NCBI GenBank assembly: GCA_022457065.1
Contig: JAJGBQ010000004.1
Span: 1,612,001 to 1,676,000, forward strand
DNA: 64,000 nt
Direction of reading: 5' to 3'
DNA from: Curvularia sp. ZM96
Taxonomy: Eukaryota > Ascomycota > Dothideomycetes > Pleosporales > Pleosporaceae
The position numbers and the translations under genes were made by a program. The notes below the pieces were generated by a model that did no database searches, had not been told where the DNA came from, and worked only from the letters and a program-made list of their open reading frames with translations. How positions within the stretch are numbered: the first letter of the stretch is position 1; each line of letters begins with the position of its first letter. Below are positions 1-12,761 of this stretch, one piece after another.

Positions 1-3000
1 CCCTTTCCAAATCTCTCTGTAGGTTTGCGCCATACCGCATCCTCCATCGCCACACACTGTAATCGTTATCCTGTTGTTCTCATCCATGATGTCCGCCTCT
101 TGCGCTTTCTCGCTGCCAATATGCTACGCTTCTGTCGGGCGGGTTGCGGAGCGTGTGATGGTTGTCGCAATCGCGTTTCGCCTCACTCAGCCCCGAGTCT
201 GGCTTGTTTGCGCGCGCCACCCCAAAGGTTGCCCTTGCTTCTTCTCCCTGACACCGCACGAGACCAAAAAGCAACCCCAATAGAGTACTGTCGTATGAGG
301 TGTGTCGCAACTGATTCGTGGGAGACGCTCCGTCCAGTCCTGAAAATGGAAAAAAAGAAAGGAAAAAAGAAGAGAGTGTATATCCCTCGAGGGTCACTTG
401 CTTGTCCTTCGCGGCAGGCAAGTAAACCAAGGTATTCAGACGGCCGAGTGCAAGGAAAACCAAAAAAAGAAAAACATGCGCAGGGTCACCGTGGCACCAA
501 GAGCATGCACTAGTACAGTACAGTAAGACAAGAGTAAGAGTAAGAGCGAGAAAACGGGTAGGAGCAAATGAAGCGGGACAGTGCGCACTATCTAACCATC
601 AGAAAACGAGAAAGAAAGAGGGACATAGCCTCTACCTAGTACATAAGCATCATCCGGTCGGGCATTAACCGTAACGAAATGAGCTGGGTACGAAGATCCC
701 CTTCTGCAACCGCGCCTCGCCCCCCGTCGACTCTCCTCCCCTACCGCAACCCCATCGTATCCTCTCATGACCCATGTCAGACAGAGACAAGAAAAAAAAA
801 GGACAATTTTGCTCAAACCTTCGGAAAGGACCCCTGTCAGCATCTTTCGGATGATCAGGCCAAGGAAACCGAGGATAAGAATCTCTTTTGTCAAGTGAGG
901 CCAGCAACAACGATTGGGCCAGCCTTAAACCTGCCGGGCGTCGTTTGCGAAGCTGGGGAGGGGCTGTGTGCCAGGGGACCCAAGGGAAAAGGGACCTGGC
1001 CTCTCTGTGTGTCTCGCTCTCTCCGTTCCGTTGTCCAACCCCCTCGCGCAAGCAAGATGCCCGGGCCGCATTGGACGTGCAGCGGCCCCTTGAGAAGCAG
1101 GGGAGGTGACATCTCGGAGCAACATCCCCACTTGTTTGATTGGGTGGCTTGACGAGCCGCTAGGATGCCGGGGCACGGGGGAAGGCTAGTGCACGTTGCT
1201 TGCCTGTTGTGTTGCGTGCGTGCCGCGCCCATCTCCCATGCCTATCCCTCACGTCAAGCTGAAGTTTATTTGGGGCCCGTCGCTGCACTTTCGGTCTACA
1301 CTATCCACTTTACCACGCATACACCGAGGCTCGATATCTACCTCTCGCTACTGAGTCGGGCATGGAATGCATTGTCATTGGGCTGCTGATCTCTCTACAG
1401 CCAATTCAAATCAATACGACACAGTCGTCTTTCGTAACAAAACCAAACAAGGAATTTTTAATTTACACCTTCTTCCCGCGCGACAATGCACTTTGTCAAC
1501 ACTCCACGCCTCAATCCCTCAGCTCCTCAATGCATCCTTTCAACCACTTTTTCTTCTCCACAGAACGTCCGTCTGGACCATGACGGCCCAATTTCTCTTT
1601 CTATCTTTTCGTCGTTCTACCCCTTGTCATCTTCGTCACCGGCACACCCACGTCTCCCGTTCCGTACCTCTTCTTCCCTGTCCATTGCCTTGCCGGTCTT
1701 TTCTCTCTCTCTCTCTTTTCTTGTAATGCTACTCGCGCGCAAGTCCGCGCCGGCGTCCTTGGCACACACGGGAAACCAAACGGTCGCCGAGGTGCGCGTG
1801 TGCCTAACCAAGTTTCTTGCTTTAAAACACCCCTCCCATTTCCTGTTTTGCCCTTGCATCATCAACCACTGACTTATACTGCCGCCATCTCCACGGGAGA
1901 AACAAAAAAACAGTGCTAATCATCCGCCCGTTTCTTCCCGTAGCGCCATCACATCACACATACGCCATGCAAGCCGAACACACATACAAACCTTTTTTCT
2001 GTCTCATATCGAGCTAGCATTTAAACCCGAGAGTGCGTGTGTGGGGGTGAGAAAGTGCAACCCAGGCACAGGTTTCGTTCAAGCTGTGTTTTCCCGTATT
2101 CGCTTCACTTTGGTTCCGAGTTTAGCTTCAGCTTTCAACGGCGAACGGGCGGACCGACGGAAATACAACCGCAAGATATAGCCCAAGCCAAACCAGAAAA
2201 AAACTCTGTGCTAACTCTTTGACGTGCAAAAACCCTGAGTTCGTTCTCATATCCCCGGAGTATAGAGTTGATTGGTGTGGTTCGGTTAGATGAGTCAGTC
2301 GCGTGGGGTGTGAAGTAAAAGTGAGGCAAGCACAAGCAGGTAACTATCACAATGGTGCCAAGTTCTACTCAGCAAGAGCCCGTGCTATAATCGAACGATA
2401 GTTGTAGATCTCTAGATAAGTCCGCATTGGCAGTATGTTTGATTCGTCAGTACTCGACCGCTTCATCTACCTACTCGCTGCGCTTTGTCGTTAGTTCCAT
2501 CGATTGAATTGATCGAACTGAACCGACTTTGAGAAATATATTCGGCATCAACAATCACCCAAGTCGTCATTGAGGTTCTTGGGAATGATAGGTTTACCGT
2601 ATACCGTATACAGGTGTATTTCCCAAGATAATGAATATATATCATGTTCTTGGTCCATTGGACAGGACCGTATTTGCTCCGTACCCGACCCAAAGCTTAA
2701 TCGTAAAACCGGATGGTCCAGACCAAGACCGAAGCCCGAACACACGGCACTTGCGCCACAAGCTGAGTTTGAAGCATGCGGGGGAGCCGGAGCGGGCCTC
2801 CTTCCTGGTGCTAATCGTAGCCGGCATATGCATTCACGCAAGCGGGGGAAAGTGGGCAAGGGGGCACAGGAGGGTGTTAGTGGATGGCATAGTATCCCGA
2901 AGACCGTCATTGTTACATCACGGTGCGCTTGCAGTCTATACCGCGAGCGTATTTCCCGTATTTGTAATAGATTGACTGGTATATTGACTGATATCACGCG

Positions 3001-3519
3001 CACATGCGCACCCTCTATTTGTTTCATCCGTGATATCCAACACTTTCCGCCGTTCATGACCACTCTACACCACACCTTACCGGCCCAAGAGAAGTGGAGA
3101 GATGACTAAGAAAAATTAGAAAAACCGGTGCCATTGCACTCCCGTTTTCCTCCTCAGTGACGGGATTTCGTCCAGCATCTAAAACGAGACTGATTTTGCA
3201 ACATCCTGCCCAGTCACCAACTAGGACAAACGGTGCATTTCCAGTACATGGGATGACCATGCGAAATGTATCCTTATCGTTCCAACCCGGAAATCGTCAA
3301 GCAGAAACGCAGACGCAAACGATAAAGAGAAGGAAAACAAATAAATAAAAGCAGACATAGGAGAGTCTAAATTGTCTCCAGTACCACCTGTAATCGCCGT
3401 GGGATTGCAAAGGCCGTCAAGGGAAAAAATAGAAATGTGTACTGGGGTATCGTTTGACCAAAGACAAAAATGACACGAAACACAAGAGGCGCAATAACGA
3501 CAAAGAAAAACGTCCATCT
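1..3519. other. 3.5-kb region with no recognisable gene, downstream of wc-1
   Basis: No open frame here has a recognisable domain, consistent coding character or convincing exon joins. The plus strand is pyrimidine-rich at about 1460-1720, including a CT dinucleotide run near 1701-1716. Purine-rich patches occur at about 345-375 and 525-620. Such tracts are common in fungal promoters and 5' leaders, so this may be the long upstream region of a gene beyond the left edge, plus the wc-1 3' UTR at its right end. That reading is inference. Confidence 0.5.
1699..1722 (+). repeat. CT-rich simple repeat
   Basis: A short, nearly pure CT dinucleotide run sits inside a longer pyrimidine-rich tract. This is typical of core promoter or leader DNA in ascomycetes, but no gene is attached to it here. 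Confidence 0.7.
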
Positions 3520-6500
3520 TCATGAATCCGGCTCAGTCACCTCGTCAATCGCCGGTGGTGGAATGAAGCCCTGGGAAGAAGCTATTTCCGTACGTGCTGC
3601 CTTGGGGGCATGTGGTTCGCCAATGCTGCCATGTTGCGGCGATCGTTTGCTAGGCGTGGCCTTTGATGTCGAAGGACTATATGCTTGTTGTCCACCCTCG
3701 GATTTTGTCTGGAGGTGACGCGGTGAAGCGCTTTTTTTGCTCTTGTCACTCGTCGCTGAAGACGTTCTTGGTGACACTCGTCCTTGCTATGAGCACGTTG
3801 ACGTCAGCCAAAGTCCGCCTGTTTCAGTCCGCAAGAGTGACAAATCACTTACCTGCTTCGCCCACCGCAGTCCGCACGAGTTGCAAAGATCACGATTTCC
3901 AGAAGGCCCTCTCCGCCACTCGGGCGTTTGCCTCGTGTGACAGTTTGCACAATCCTTTTGCATTTGACCAGCACCCTTTCTTCGCTTTCGTTTCTTTTTT
4001 GCTGCCAGCAGAGTCTGTACCTCTTCCGCGAGATACCGGTTTCGCTTTTCCATTTGCCGTAGCTCGTATTGCCAGCTGGTGCTTCTTGTTGTCTTGAGTT
4101 CATCAAACACATTGTCGTCTGACGCAAGACTTTGGTCTTGGTGTCCGATTTGTAAACCGTTGTGACCGGCAAATGTGGCGGGGGACTCCTCTGTCGTAAC
4201 ATACAAGGGATTTGTACCACTTGTTGACGGTGTGGCATTTCCAGCCAGAGATGCTGGCGAGGGTGAGACGCCCCCTAACATTTGCGAGTGGACAGAATGT
4301 TGTGACTCGCGCTCGTGCTTGTTGTTTGTATACATGGAAGGGCGACTAGCTGTGCTATTGCGTGAGTATTTGAGCAGGCGTGTTTGTCCGACGACAAAAG
4401 TAGGCTTCTGGCCCTCGACCGCATCTCCAGGGTAGATTGTTGTGAAGGCTTGGAGGACCTGGCCACGCTTGTTGATCATCTCGTGCTTGACCTCGCCCTT
4501 CCTGCCACCTCTTGCAAACTCCAAAATGCGCCCGAAATTGACCTTGGACTCCTGGCGCATCAGAGACTGAATGCTGGTGCCAACCAGGTCTTCTGGTTGT
4601 TTGTCGAGAAGCTGCCGTACATTGGACGACACATACAGGAACATACCCGAGGTAGACATCTTTGTCCACAGCTCGTTGTCGCCAACCCCACCAGACTCAC
4701 GCACAATAGTCTTGCTCAGTGTGTAAACAGGCCGTTCACGTCCAACGAGGATGATGCATTTTCGACCCTTGCCTTGCTCGGTATGCAGTGAACCATGGCC
4801 TTCGAACCACATGTACCCGCTCTTCTTTCGTCGTATCCTGAAAACTACATTTACAGACGCACCATTGGTGGTCTCCTTGAGTTCTCTGGTCACCGGGACA
4901 ATGTCGCTAGGATGGCAGACGGACGACAATGCTGTTCCAACAAGCTCACTTGGGTCGTATTCAAGTATCCTGTTACTCGCGGGGGACAAGTACAAGAAAA
5001 GTCCCTTGAGTGATAATACATGTACCACGTCGTCACAGTTTTCGAGAACGACCTTGTCCCAGATGCGTCTTGTCATTTCGGAATCTCCGCCCCCACTGTA
5101 GGCGGCGAGGACGTTGGATACCTCGTCTTTTGAGATGGTCTGGCCTTGTTCGGCCTGTTGTGGTTTGATGTGATCGCTAAACACATAGCTCGGTATGGAC
5201 ATTCCGCGCTGATAATTGACTCGGTAGGAACCGTCTTTGGTGAGGTCAGTTTGAAGTCAGAAACATGTGAGAAAGATGCAAAGCGTACCTGAATTCTTGT
5301 TCTGCATTGCACCCGGCTGTTCAACGAGATCGACCTGGAAGCCAATAAAGAACTTGGTTTTGCCACCGGGCTCCCAGGCGATAGGGATCATGGTCAAGAG
5401 GTTCATGAACGGCTGCCCACCTCTTCGGTAGTTGATCAAGCTGATTTGTGCCTCGGCACGATTCTCAATCATGTTCTTCAAATAGTAGACAGAGTCGTCA
5501 TCCACATAGTTGCGCTTGATACCAGATTCGACCTTGCCGTCCGGAGCCTGCAGAAAACGGCAGTTTCGCCCGAGAATCATATGTCGTGTGTAGCCGGTGA
5601 GTCGTTCAAAATTTTCGGAGCAGTATACAATAGGAATGTCATCCAGTTCAGCATCGCACACGACGAAAGCACATGAAAGGTCGACGGAGCCAATATCGAT
5701 CTGGGGGTCAGGTCTGGTGGCTACTCGCATCTACATGGATGATTAACTTTTTTCAAGATATTCAAACGGTGGGTCAGCAGCATACCAATACGCCAAGCAT
5801 GTCAAAGCCGGTTGACGAGTAGGCGTTTTTGAATTGTGTCTTCATGTGAGGATTCTGGTGCATAGTTGAGGGGAAACCGCCATCGGGCGTCGGCCACGGC
5901 ATACGGAAGTCACGCAGCTGCTTGTTGATGACCTCTTTGGGTAGATCTTGGGCGGGATCTTGTGCTACAGGCTGCTGGTTGCGGAGGGAGGCTAATGTCA
6001 TTCGCGTCGGGACGCTGTTGGAAGAGTGCCGGTCGTTCGCAGGCCTAGAGTTGGAATGCATGGTCGTGTGGTCCTGGCTAGCTGTGCGACTGAGATGGCC
6101 GGATCGACTTGATTTGGCGTCGGGCGTATTATTGACGGAAGGACGTTTGAACTGGTCTGGGCCTTGTGTGGATGGGGTATTGTTGCTGCCGGTGTTCTCC
6201 TGCGAAGTGGGGGGTATGGGACCGACAAAATCCTGGTTGAGCGGAGAGCCGAGCATGGGGGAGTTGAACTGGTTGCCAGGAAACATGTTCATGTCGGAAG
6301 GTATCATGTTGAGCGACTCGTTCATGTCGAGCGGCATGTTGATGCCATTTTGGTATGGGGTCATGTCGAGATCGAGAGAGGTTTTCTGGTGCATGGGTGA
6401 GGCATACGAAGACCCGGGGGCGCCCATCTGGGGGAAAGGCGAGGCCTGGCCTTGGAACTGGTTGCCCATGGAAAGGTCAGTAGCCGGGAGCTGATCGTTC

Positions 6501-6853
6501 TGCATGTCGGCCGTGACGCGTGGAAAGGCGGCGGGGTTATTGTGCAACATGTTGTCCATGGCAGCCGAGGACATGTCGAAACGGAACTCTTCCATGTCGC
6601 CATTGGGATCGCCAAAATTCATCATGCTCAGCCGGCGCGTCTCGGGGCTTCCCAGGTTCATGTGCGGTGGGCCTCGCGCATAGGGCGGCATGCTCCGCCG
6701 GCGGTTCTCTTTGTCGTTCTGGGACACCATTGAGTCGAGCGACTGGCCCTCGGACAGGTCGAAGCCGTTCATGGCGTCGCCCTCCATGCTCATCATCATC
6801 GGTCCGTTGCTGGCCTGGCCGTAGGGCCGCGCTGGATATGGGTAGCCGTTCAT
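3520..6853 (-). CDS. wc-1: White Collar-1 blue-light receptor and GATA transcription factor
   Basis: Four exons on the minus strand: 6853-5786, 5730-5289, 5234-3853 and 3786-3520, giving 1052 aa. All introns are GT-AG and the joins keep frame. The N-terminus is Met/Asn/Gln/Pro-rich (about 1-330). A LOV domain follows with the flavin-binding motif GRNCRFLQ; its Cys, about residue 413, is the one that forms the photoadduct in this family. Two more PAS domains lie at about 560-680 and 690-800. A basic KKKRKRR stretch precedes a GATA zinc finger of pattern CxxC-x18-CxxC at about 932-957. WC-1 pairs with WC-2 as the White Collar Complex, senses blue light and drives light and clock genes (LreA in Alternaria and Aspergillus). 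An in-frame TAA 30 nt upstream supports the start. The polyQ tract of the Neurospora protein is not seen. Confidence 0.96.
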
Positions 6854-7796
6854 GGCGACGGCCGGGGCGTGCGGTTCGTGTTACTGGCAGCGGAAGAGAA
6901 CGTCCAGCACGGAGTTGTGGGCATCCAAAAGGACGGGAGGCGCCCGTGGGCGGTGGTGTGCGCTATCGGTTCTTCCTGGCGATGCGTTGTGGCGGTGGTG
7001 GCGGCAGCGGCAGCAGCAGCAGCAGCGGCAGGAGCGACGGCAGGAGCAGGAGCAGGAGCGGGGCGTGCAGCGAGCAGCTCACAGGGTACGGGACGGGGCA
7101 TCCGAGGAGGAAGAGCAATGGGCCACCTAGCCGCAGCCCATTTGCAGTGACGGCGGGATGGAGAGGTTGCAGGTCTGGGGGTGGGAGGGGGGGTGGAGGT
7201 TGGATGTGCAGGGCGAGATGTGTAGCGTGAGTCGAATGCGCTAGCTGCCAAGAAAGGCCGCGTGCGGGATAGCTGCAGAAGGGCACGGAAAGATGTCAGT
7301 GGCTTTGCGCGCAGCCGTCGCAGTCGGGGGCCACAGTACGGGCGGTGCGGCGAAGGAAAGGCGGTCACATCAGCAGCAGGCGAGGGCCAAAAGCAAGCCC
7401 GCCGCCCGCCCACCAGCGACGCCCACTCAGCACCGGCAGAGGCAGAGGCAGCACAGGCGGCATATGGCAATCCCAGAATCCCATGCTGTGCCAGGTCAGG
7501 TCCTGTCATGCCGCCCGGTCCTGCCCAGCCCTGCCCTGTCGGGTGGGACCGATGCATGCTCAACCGCTGCCCGATCCCCTCGTGCTGCCTCGCTGCCCTT
7601 CTCACGTCCTCTGCCTCGGATCCACGCGGGCCACTGGACGCGAGGCGGTGCCTGTGGCGCATCCTCCGACTCTGTGGAGGGCACGGCGAGCGCCTTGCCT
7701 GTGTCGGCCTAGCGCGGGATGCCGCTTGGCATGCCGCGCGCAGGGCTCGAGAGATTTTGGGACGCTGGGCCTGCGACTGCACGACGCTGGCACACC
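6854..7796. promoter_or_regulatory. GC-rich divergent promoter between wc-1 and the uS2m gene
   Basis: This 943-bp interval separates two genes transcribed away from each other. It is strongly GC-rich and carries an imperfect CAG/GGC triplet tract at about 6990-7060. Long open frames cross it on both strands, but they have low-complexity Arg/Ala/Pro-rich translations, as expected of GC-rich non-coding DNA. No specific factor-binding site is claimed. Confidence 0.6.
6990..7060. repeat. Imperfect CAG/GGC triplet repeat
   Basis: On the plus strand, CAG and GGC/GAG triplets repeat with interruptions. On the wc-1 coding strand these read CTG and CCG, so the tract does not encode the polyglutamine known from Neurospora WC-1. 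It lies upstream of the chosen wc-1 start. Confidence 0.6.
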
Positions 7797-9180
7797 ATGA
7801 TCCTGAGGAGCATCGCCGCGCGCAGCTGTACGTACACACGGCCATCCCAATTGTGCACACGTGCACAAGGACAACATGGCTGACTTGCATCTCCAGGCCC
7901 CCGGGCACTCGCACAACACTCGTCCCGGCCGCTGCGCCGATTTCTCTCCACCGACATCGACGCCATTGACGCCTCGACCAACAACAGCCTGAAGCAGATC
8001 CAGTCGCTGGAGGCCCAGCTGAATACACATCTTCAGCAGCCGGTCCCTTCAATTGACCCCGCCACCCACTCCGCGCCGTCTGCCAGCCACGACGATGTTG
8101 CGGAACAGTACTACAAGTACAAGCAGCAGGGTACGCCAGACACCCGCCCGCACCTACATCCATACTGACACCCTCCAGCAAAAATCTTGGGAAAGCTGGG
8201 CTCCGACATTGCCCCTCACTATCGCCCGCACACGCTGCTGAACCACCCACCCTCGCCTGCCGACGTTACCCTGGAACTGCTGCTCGCCTCCGAAGCCCAC
8301 CAAGGCCATGTCACCTCGCTCTGGAACCCCGCAAATGCTCGATATATCCACGGAATCAGGCAAGGAGTGCACATCATCTCGCTCGAGGTCACCGCCGCCC
8401 ACCTGCGCCGCTCTGCCAAGGTAGTCCAGGAAGTCGCGCGACGAGGAGGAATCATCTTGTTCGTAGGAACCCGCGAGGGCCAGGACAGGGCCGTCGCAAG
8501 AGCCGCCGAGCTGGCCAAGGGCTATCACTTGTTCGAGCGGTGGATCCCCGGCAGCATCACAAACGGCCAGCAAATCCTCGGGAGGTGCAAGACTAAAGTC
8601 GTCAACGAGCTGGATGAGGAGGTGACGGGCTTCGAGGAGCAGCTTTACGACAGGCCCGCCCTACGCCCGGATCTTGTCGTCTGCATGAACCCATTGGAGA
8701 ACTATGTCCTGCTCCACGAGTGCGCACTCAACAACATACCCACCATTGGCGTCATTGACACCAATGCTGACCCCACATGGGTCACGTATCCCATCCCAGC
8801 CAACGATGACAGGTAAGAAGGTCCAGGTCCGTATCGTTACCTACTGTTAACATGACCATAGTCTTCGCTGCATCCAAGTCATCGCCGGTGTCCTAGGTCG
8901 GGCCGGAGAGGCCGGCCAAAAGCAGCGTCTCGCTGCTGCTGCCGAAGGCAAAATCACCTACCGGCCCGCACAGGGACTCACGCTAGCTGGGGCAGAGGCT
9001 GATGGTAGCACAAGCCCCTCAACTTCCCGAGTGGGCGAGGCGGTCCCCGAACAACAAGTCGCAGAGGCGGTCCAAGACGGGCTTGAGAATGCCGACAAGA
9101 TGGCTGCAGCCATGGACGAAGTAAACAATCATGAGAGCCACCGGACAAGGGGTGGCCGGGACATCAAAGTCACTTCATAG
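7797..9180 (+). CDS. MRP4: Mitochondrial small-subunit ribosomal protein uS2m (MRP4/MRPS2)
   Basis: Four exons: 7797-7827, 7897-8130, 8179-8812 and 8862-9180, giving 405 aa. The first exon is only 31 nt and begins a basic, Ser/Arg-rich presequence that fits mitochondrial import. The body is the S2 family: the segments HQGHVTSLWNP, GIRQGVHIISLE, VARRGGIILFVGTREGQ, PDLVVCMNP and IGVIDTNADP are the conserved S2 core at about 130-310. The C-terminal 90 residues are a polar tail beyond the core. The protein belongs to the head/body junction of the mitoribosomal small subunit. All joins are GT-AG and in frame. It shares a GC-rich promoter with wc-1. Confidence 0.95.
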
Positions 9181-10903
9181 GTGAGAACATGTTACGATAG
9201 TGATAAGACCAATACAAAAACGTGGTTTGGGACACCAGAAGAAAGTGCAGACGCCAAAACGTGCATCCGCCTCCTCAGCAAAATAACTGCTGTAACAGCA
9301 TCCCTCTCCGTTGGAAAACAAACCATAGCAACGGAACCATACCACCATCTAGTCACGACACCCTCGGCGTTGACAGGCTTCGAGTCCCCGCTTATGTACC
9401 TAATGCCCCTGTGACACCTTCCTATTCGAAGCAAATGTACTATTTACTTTGGAGATAGACGGCCCAAAGCAAACAATTCGAAAAAGGAGACGGAGCCACA
9501 GCAACGAGTCAACAGTGAAGGGCAACCGAGAGAGGCGTATGGTTAGGGTGTAGCGCCAGCTCAGCCTAGCCTGAAAGCCGAAGTGGGCTTCGGGCTTCAA
9601 GGTTGAAAAGCAGACCCACACAGGATTCTAGACCTTTTGTTTTCCAGCCACTCTGAGCAGCGAAAGCCTTTGTCAAAGCAGAAAGAAAAAAAGACGCAAG
9701 TTGAGAAAATCCCGACAGCAATGCACATAAGAAAATGACTCAGGGGAATATGTGCGGTTACGGCGGCTCACAAACGTGCTGTGCACAGATAACACACAAA
9801 TAACCGCAGCGCAAGAAGGAAATAAACGTCGAGCAGCCAAAAACAAATAACGGGCTGGGGAGAAAAAACCAAAGCCATGACGTAGTTGGTCCAAGCACCA
9901 TGCTAGCGCAATCGAGTACTCAGCCTCTGATCGAAACAACGGCAGCAAATGTTCCTGTACCCTAGTAACAGTACTTACCGCCTTCTCCATCCCCCACCAT
10001 ACCCTAAAGATCTGTCTCATCCTCGAAACAGCAAATAATAAATTAAACATGCAATTGGCAAAAGAATAAATGGATCATGATATGTTTAGGGCGGGCCCGT
10101 GTGCTGTGTGTCCAAAAAATGTCCGATCCATGATAGTAGCTTTCGATCGTCACGACTCGTTTTCATGTGCTTACTTTGTACATATGTGTCCTGTTTTCTT
10201 TCCGTCTCTTAGGTGTACGAAGTAGTCTATCGCGTGTGCACACGACGCGTGTAACAGAGTGAGAGAGCCCGTGTTGTTGTTTTGCGTGCCGTGTCTACAA
10301 TGTAAACAAAACAGGGGCACGTGTGCGCGTGCGAATCGCGTGCTAGAAAGGACTGCTGATGGTGTCAAACACACCGCTGTCCATTGGTCTAGTCTTGCTG
10401 GACTGGCTGTCTAGTTGTCTAGGAAAGTGTTGGCAAACAAGGAATGGATAAAAGGTAAAAACAAGCCTAAGGGAAAGGGGGTCCAAAGGGATATTATTAG
10501 GGTTGCTAACTGTATGTGCGTGTCTATCAAGTGTGTTCCTTTCTCTTTTCCTTCTTTCTCACCTCTCGCCCTTCCCATCTCTTCTTTCAAAAGGGTTGCG
10601 AAGCCATGCAGTATAGATGGAGCTTTGACGTATGTCTATACACGAGGGGTTGGGATACACGTTTTTCCTACGGTAGTTCATTCGCGATGCTCGCCCAAAA
10701 AAGGCAAGAGAGAAGAAAGAAAGAAAAAACAAGAAAAAAAATTGTAAGAGGCGGGAGAACATCTCACAGCAATCAACCATGAGACACGTGAGCTCGATGC
10801 AAGAAAAGAAAACCTACACTCCTATTTTCTTTTAGCACTGCTCCAAACCGTTGGCCAAGGTGTTGAGAGCACTGTGCCGTGCGAGCAACTGAGCCTTCGA
10901 ATT
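9181..10903. other. 1.7-kb interval between convergent genes, no gene seen
   Basis: The flanking genes converge, so both 3' UTRs must lie here. Small open frames are present but none has coding character or a domain. The segment at about 10520-10740 holds C/T-rich and A/G-rich tracts. Nothing else is supported. Confidence 0.5.
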
Positions 10904-12761
10904 CTAGTCGACATCGTCAGCGCTCGTGTCTGCGGCTTTGGCTGGTGTGCTGGCTGCAGGCTCAGGCGTCTTGCTGTAAAAGTCGAGTTTGCCTCCGTCT
11001 TGAAGCACGTTCATGCGGTCGTACAGCGAACGTGCTCGGACGTAGGGATCCAGCTTCCAGTAATTCTGCCTGAGCTGCTCTGCAATGCCGTCTCTTTCTT
11101 TTCGCTTCTCCTCTAACGACGCACTGTCACCGGCACGCACCCAGTCCATTATCGTAGCCTCGTACTTGTCCACAATCCCTTGTCTCTCCTTCTGCAGCTC
11201 CTGCTTGGGACCCTCTTCTTTCATCTTGTCGTTCTCGCCTGGCACAGGCTCCGGGTACTTGTACTCCCATTGTTCGTCCCCACCCAGCTCGACTGGAATC
11301 TGTGACTTGGGAATAAAGCTGCTGAGGTCTTGCACGTTCTTTGCAAAGTGTACTTTGCCAGCAACGACGGGATCTAACCAACCCTTAACAATAGCCCAAA
11401 CAGCGTTGAAGACCCATGGCGCGCGGTAAACCAAAACGGTTCCAAGAGACTCGGGATAGTTTGCCTCGAAACATTTGATCATGAATTTCACAGGCGTGTA
11501 GTCCATGTTGGCCATGGAAAAGTCGGTCATGTCAAAGACAATGGTCTGTAAAAGTCAGCAGGAGTACCCCGGATTGGCCACTTCAAAAGTTCGAAAAACA
11601 TACAGCCGTGTCAATGGGCGGTCTCAGAAGCATACGCGCCGTCTCAATCGTGTAGACAGTGAACCTCTCCAAACTCTCCTCCGTCTGCTCGCCAGCCTTG
11701 TGTAGCCTTGCACGAACAAAGCACATTGGCCTTCCCTCGTTGTCCAGTCCGTGGAGATAGCTCTTGCCCATGCGAAGCTGTGTCAGGAAATCCTCTGCGT
11801 TCTTCTTTGCCGTGGCATCGTCTGTTGTAGTCTCGAGAGCAGCGAGCTCGCCGTTCTTCATAATGTCGTCGTCGACATGCACCTCATTCAGCCTCCATTG
11901 CATTGTCGAGACCATCATGACCAGGGCCTTCTCCACGTCCCATTTTCTGGCGCGCAAGAAGCGAAGGAGGAGCGCATCAGGATGGTCGTGCTTAACCATG
12001 CTCCAGAACGTCCTTCGGAGCTCCTCTGGAGGAATGTTGGCTATCGCGGCCTTGAACTCTGCCGTCTGGCCGAACTTGTCGTCTTCGGCAGATATTGATA
12101 ACCTGCTAATATCGGTGGTTGTAGGAGTCGATGCCTCGGAGGCGCTCGAGGACTTGTCGTCGGCATTCTTATCACCCTTGTTTCGCTTGAAGACATTCAG
12201 ACGGCTCTTCTTCTTGTCTTTCTTCCCCTCTGCTGCTGCTTCACCGGTTGTGGGCGACAGAACCTCCTCTTCTCCCTGTGTGGCTGTTCCATTTGCGTGG
12301 TCCGACCCCGCTTCCACGCCAAACACCTTCATCACAATGCCCCACAGCTCGCGCAATTTCTTCTCCTGGTCGGGTGTGAGGGTTCCCGGTCGCCCGGCGG
12401 GGGTGTTGGGTGCCATGACGAGGTACGAGTCTGTAAGGTCGTGGATTGCAAACTGCGCAGACCGAGGTGCTTGCGCTGTGTCTGCCCCTGAAGAGGTCTG
12501 CACAAAGGGAACAAGAAGGACACCGCCAATGGCAAGACCAGCGACTATTCCCACAGTCCACAAGCTTATTCCGCTCTTCTTGTGGGGCGTGCCTGCCGTA
12601 TGCAGCCGGTGAAGGGGTATTCTATCTGTCCGTGTGACCGTGCAGGCGGGGCTATAGGAGGCGGAGAAGGGGGCGATCTGGTGTCGAGGCTGGGCAGACG
12701 GTCGATGCTTTATGAAGGAGGTGTGAAATCGTCGTCCAAGGGGCTGTGCGCGACACCACAT
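10904..12761 (-). CDS. SEC14/CRAL-TRIO lipid-transfer protein with mitochondrial-type leader and membrane anchor
   Basis: Two exons, 12761-11604 and 11545-10904, give 599 aa. The first 65 residues are basic, with RRFHTS near residue 10, and resemble a mitochondrial targeting peptide. One hydrophobic segment follows at about 66-86. A long charged, Lys/Ser-rich linker (about 90-225) leads to the CRAL-TRIO N-terminal helices (HPDALLLRFLRARKWD) and the CRAL-TRIO lipid-binding fold, which contains TIVFDMTDFSMANMDY and a C-terminal gate region. The family exchanges phosphatidylinositol or other lipids between membranes. The anchor and leader suggest membrane-tethered transfer at or in mitochondria, which is inference. 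The splice joins DTA to TIVFD exactly as the fold requires. It is divergent from DAM1 with 433 bp between starts. Confidence 0.88.

Noticed and set aside
5922..7230. Two open frames of 190 and 236 aa on the plus strand over wc-1 and its promoter
   Set aside because: They are antisense to wc-1 exon 1 or lie in GC-rich promoter DNA. No domain or plausible start is present.
6850..8250. 466-aa open frame on the minus strand
   Set aside because: It runs antisense through the first exons of the uS2m gene and the GC-rich promoter. Its translation is Ala/Arg/Pro/Ser-rich without a domain, as expected for open frames in GC-rich DNA.
11764..12612. 282-aa open frame on the plus strand
   Set aside because: It is the antisense shadow of the SEC14-like exon 1, whose sense strand has clear CRAL-TRIO motifs.
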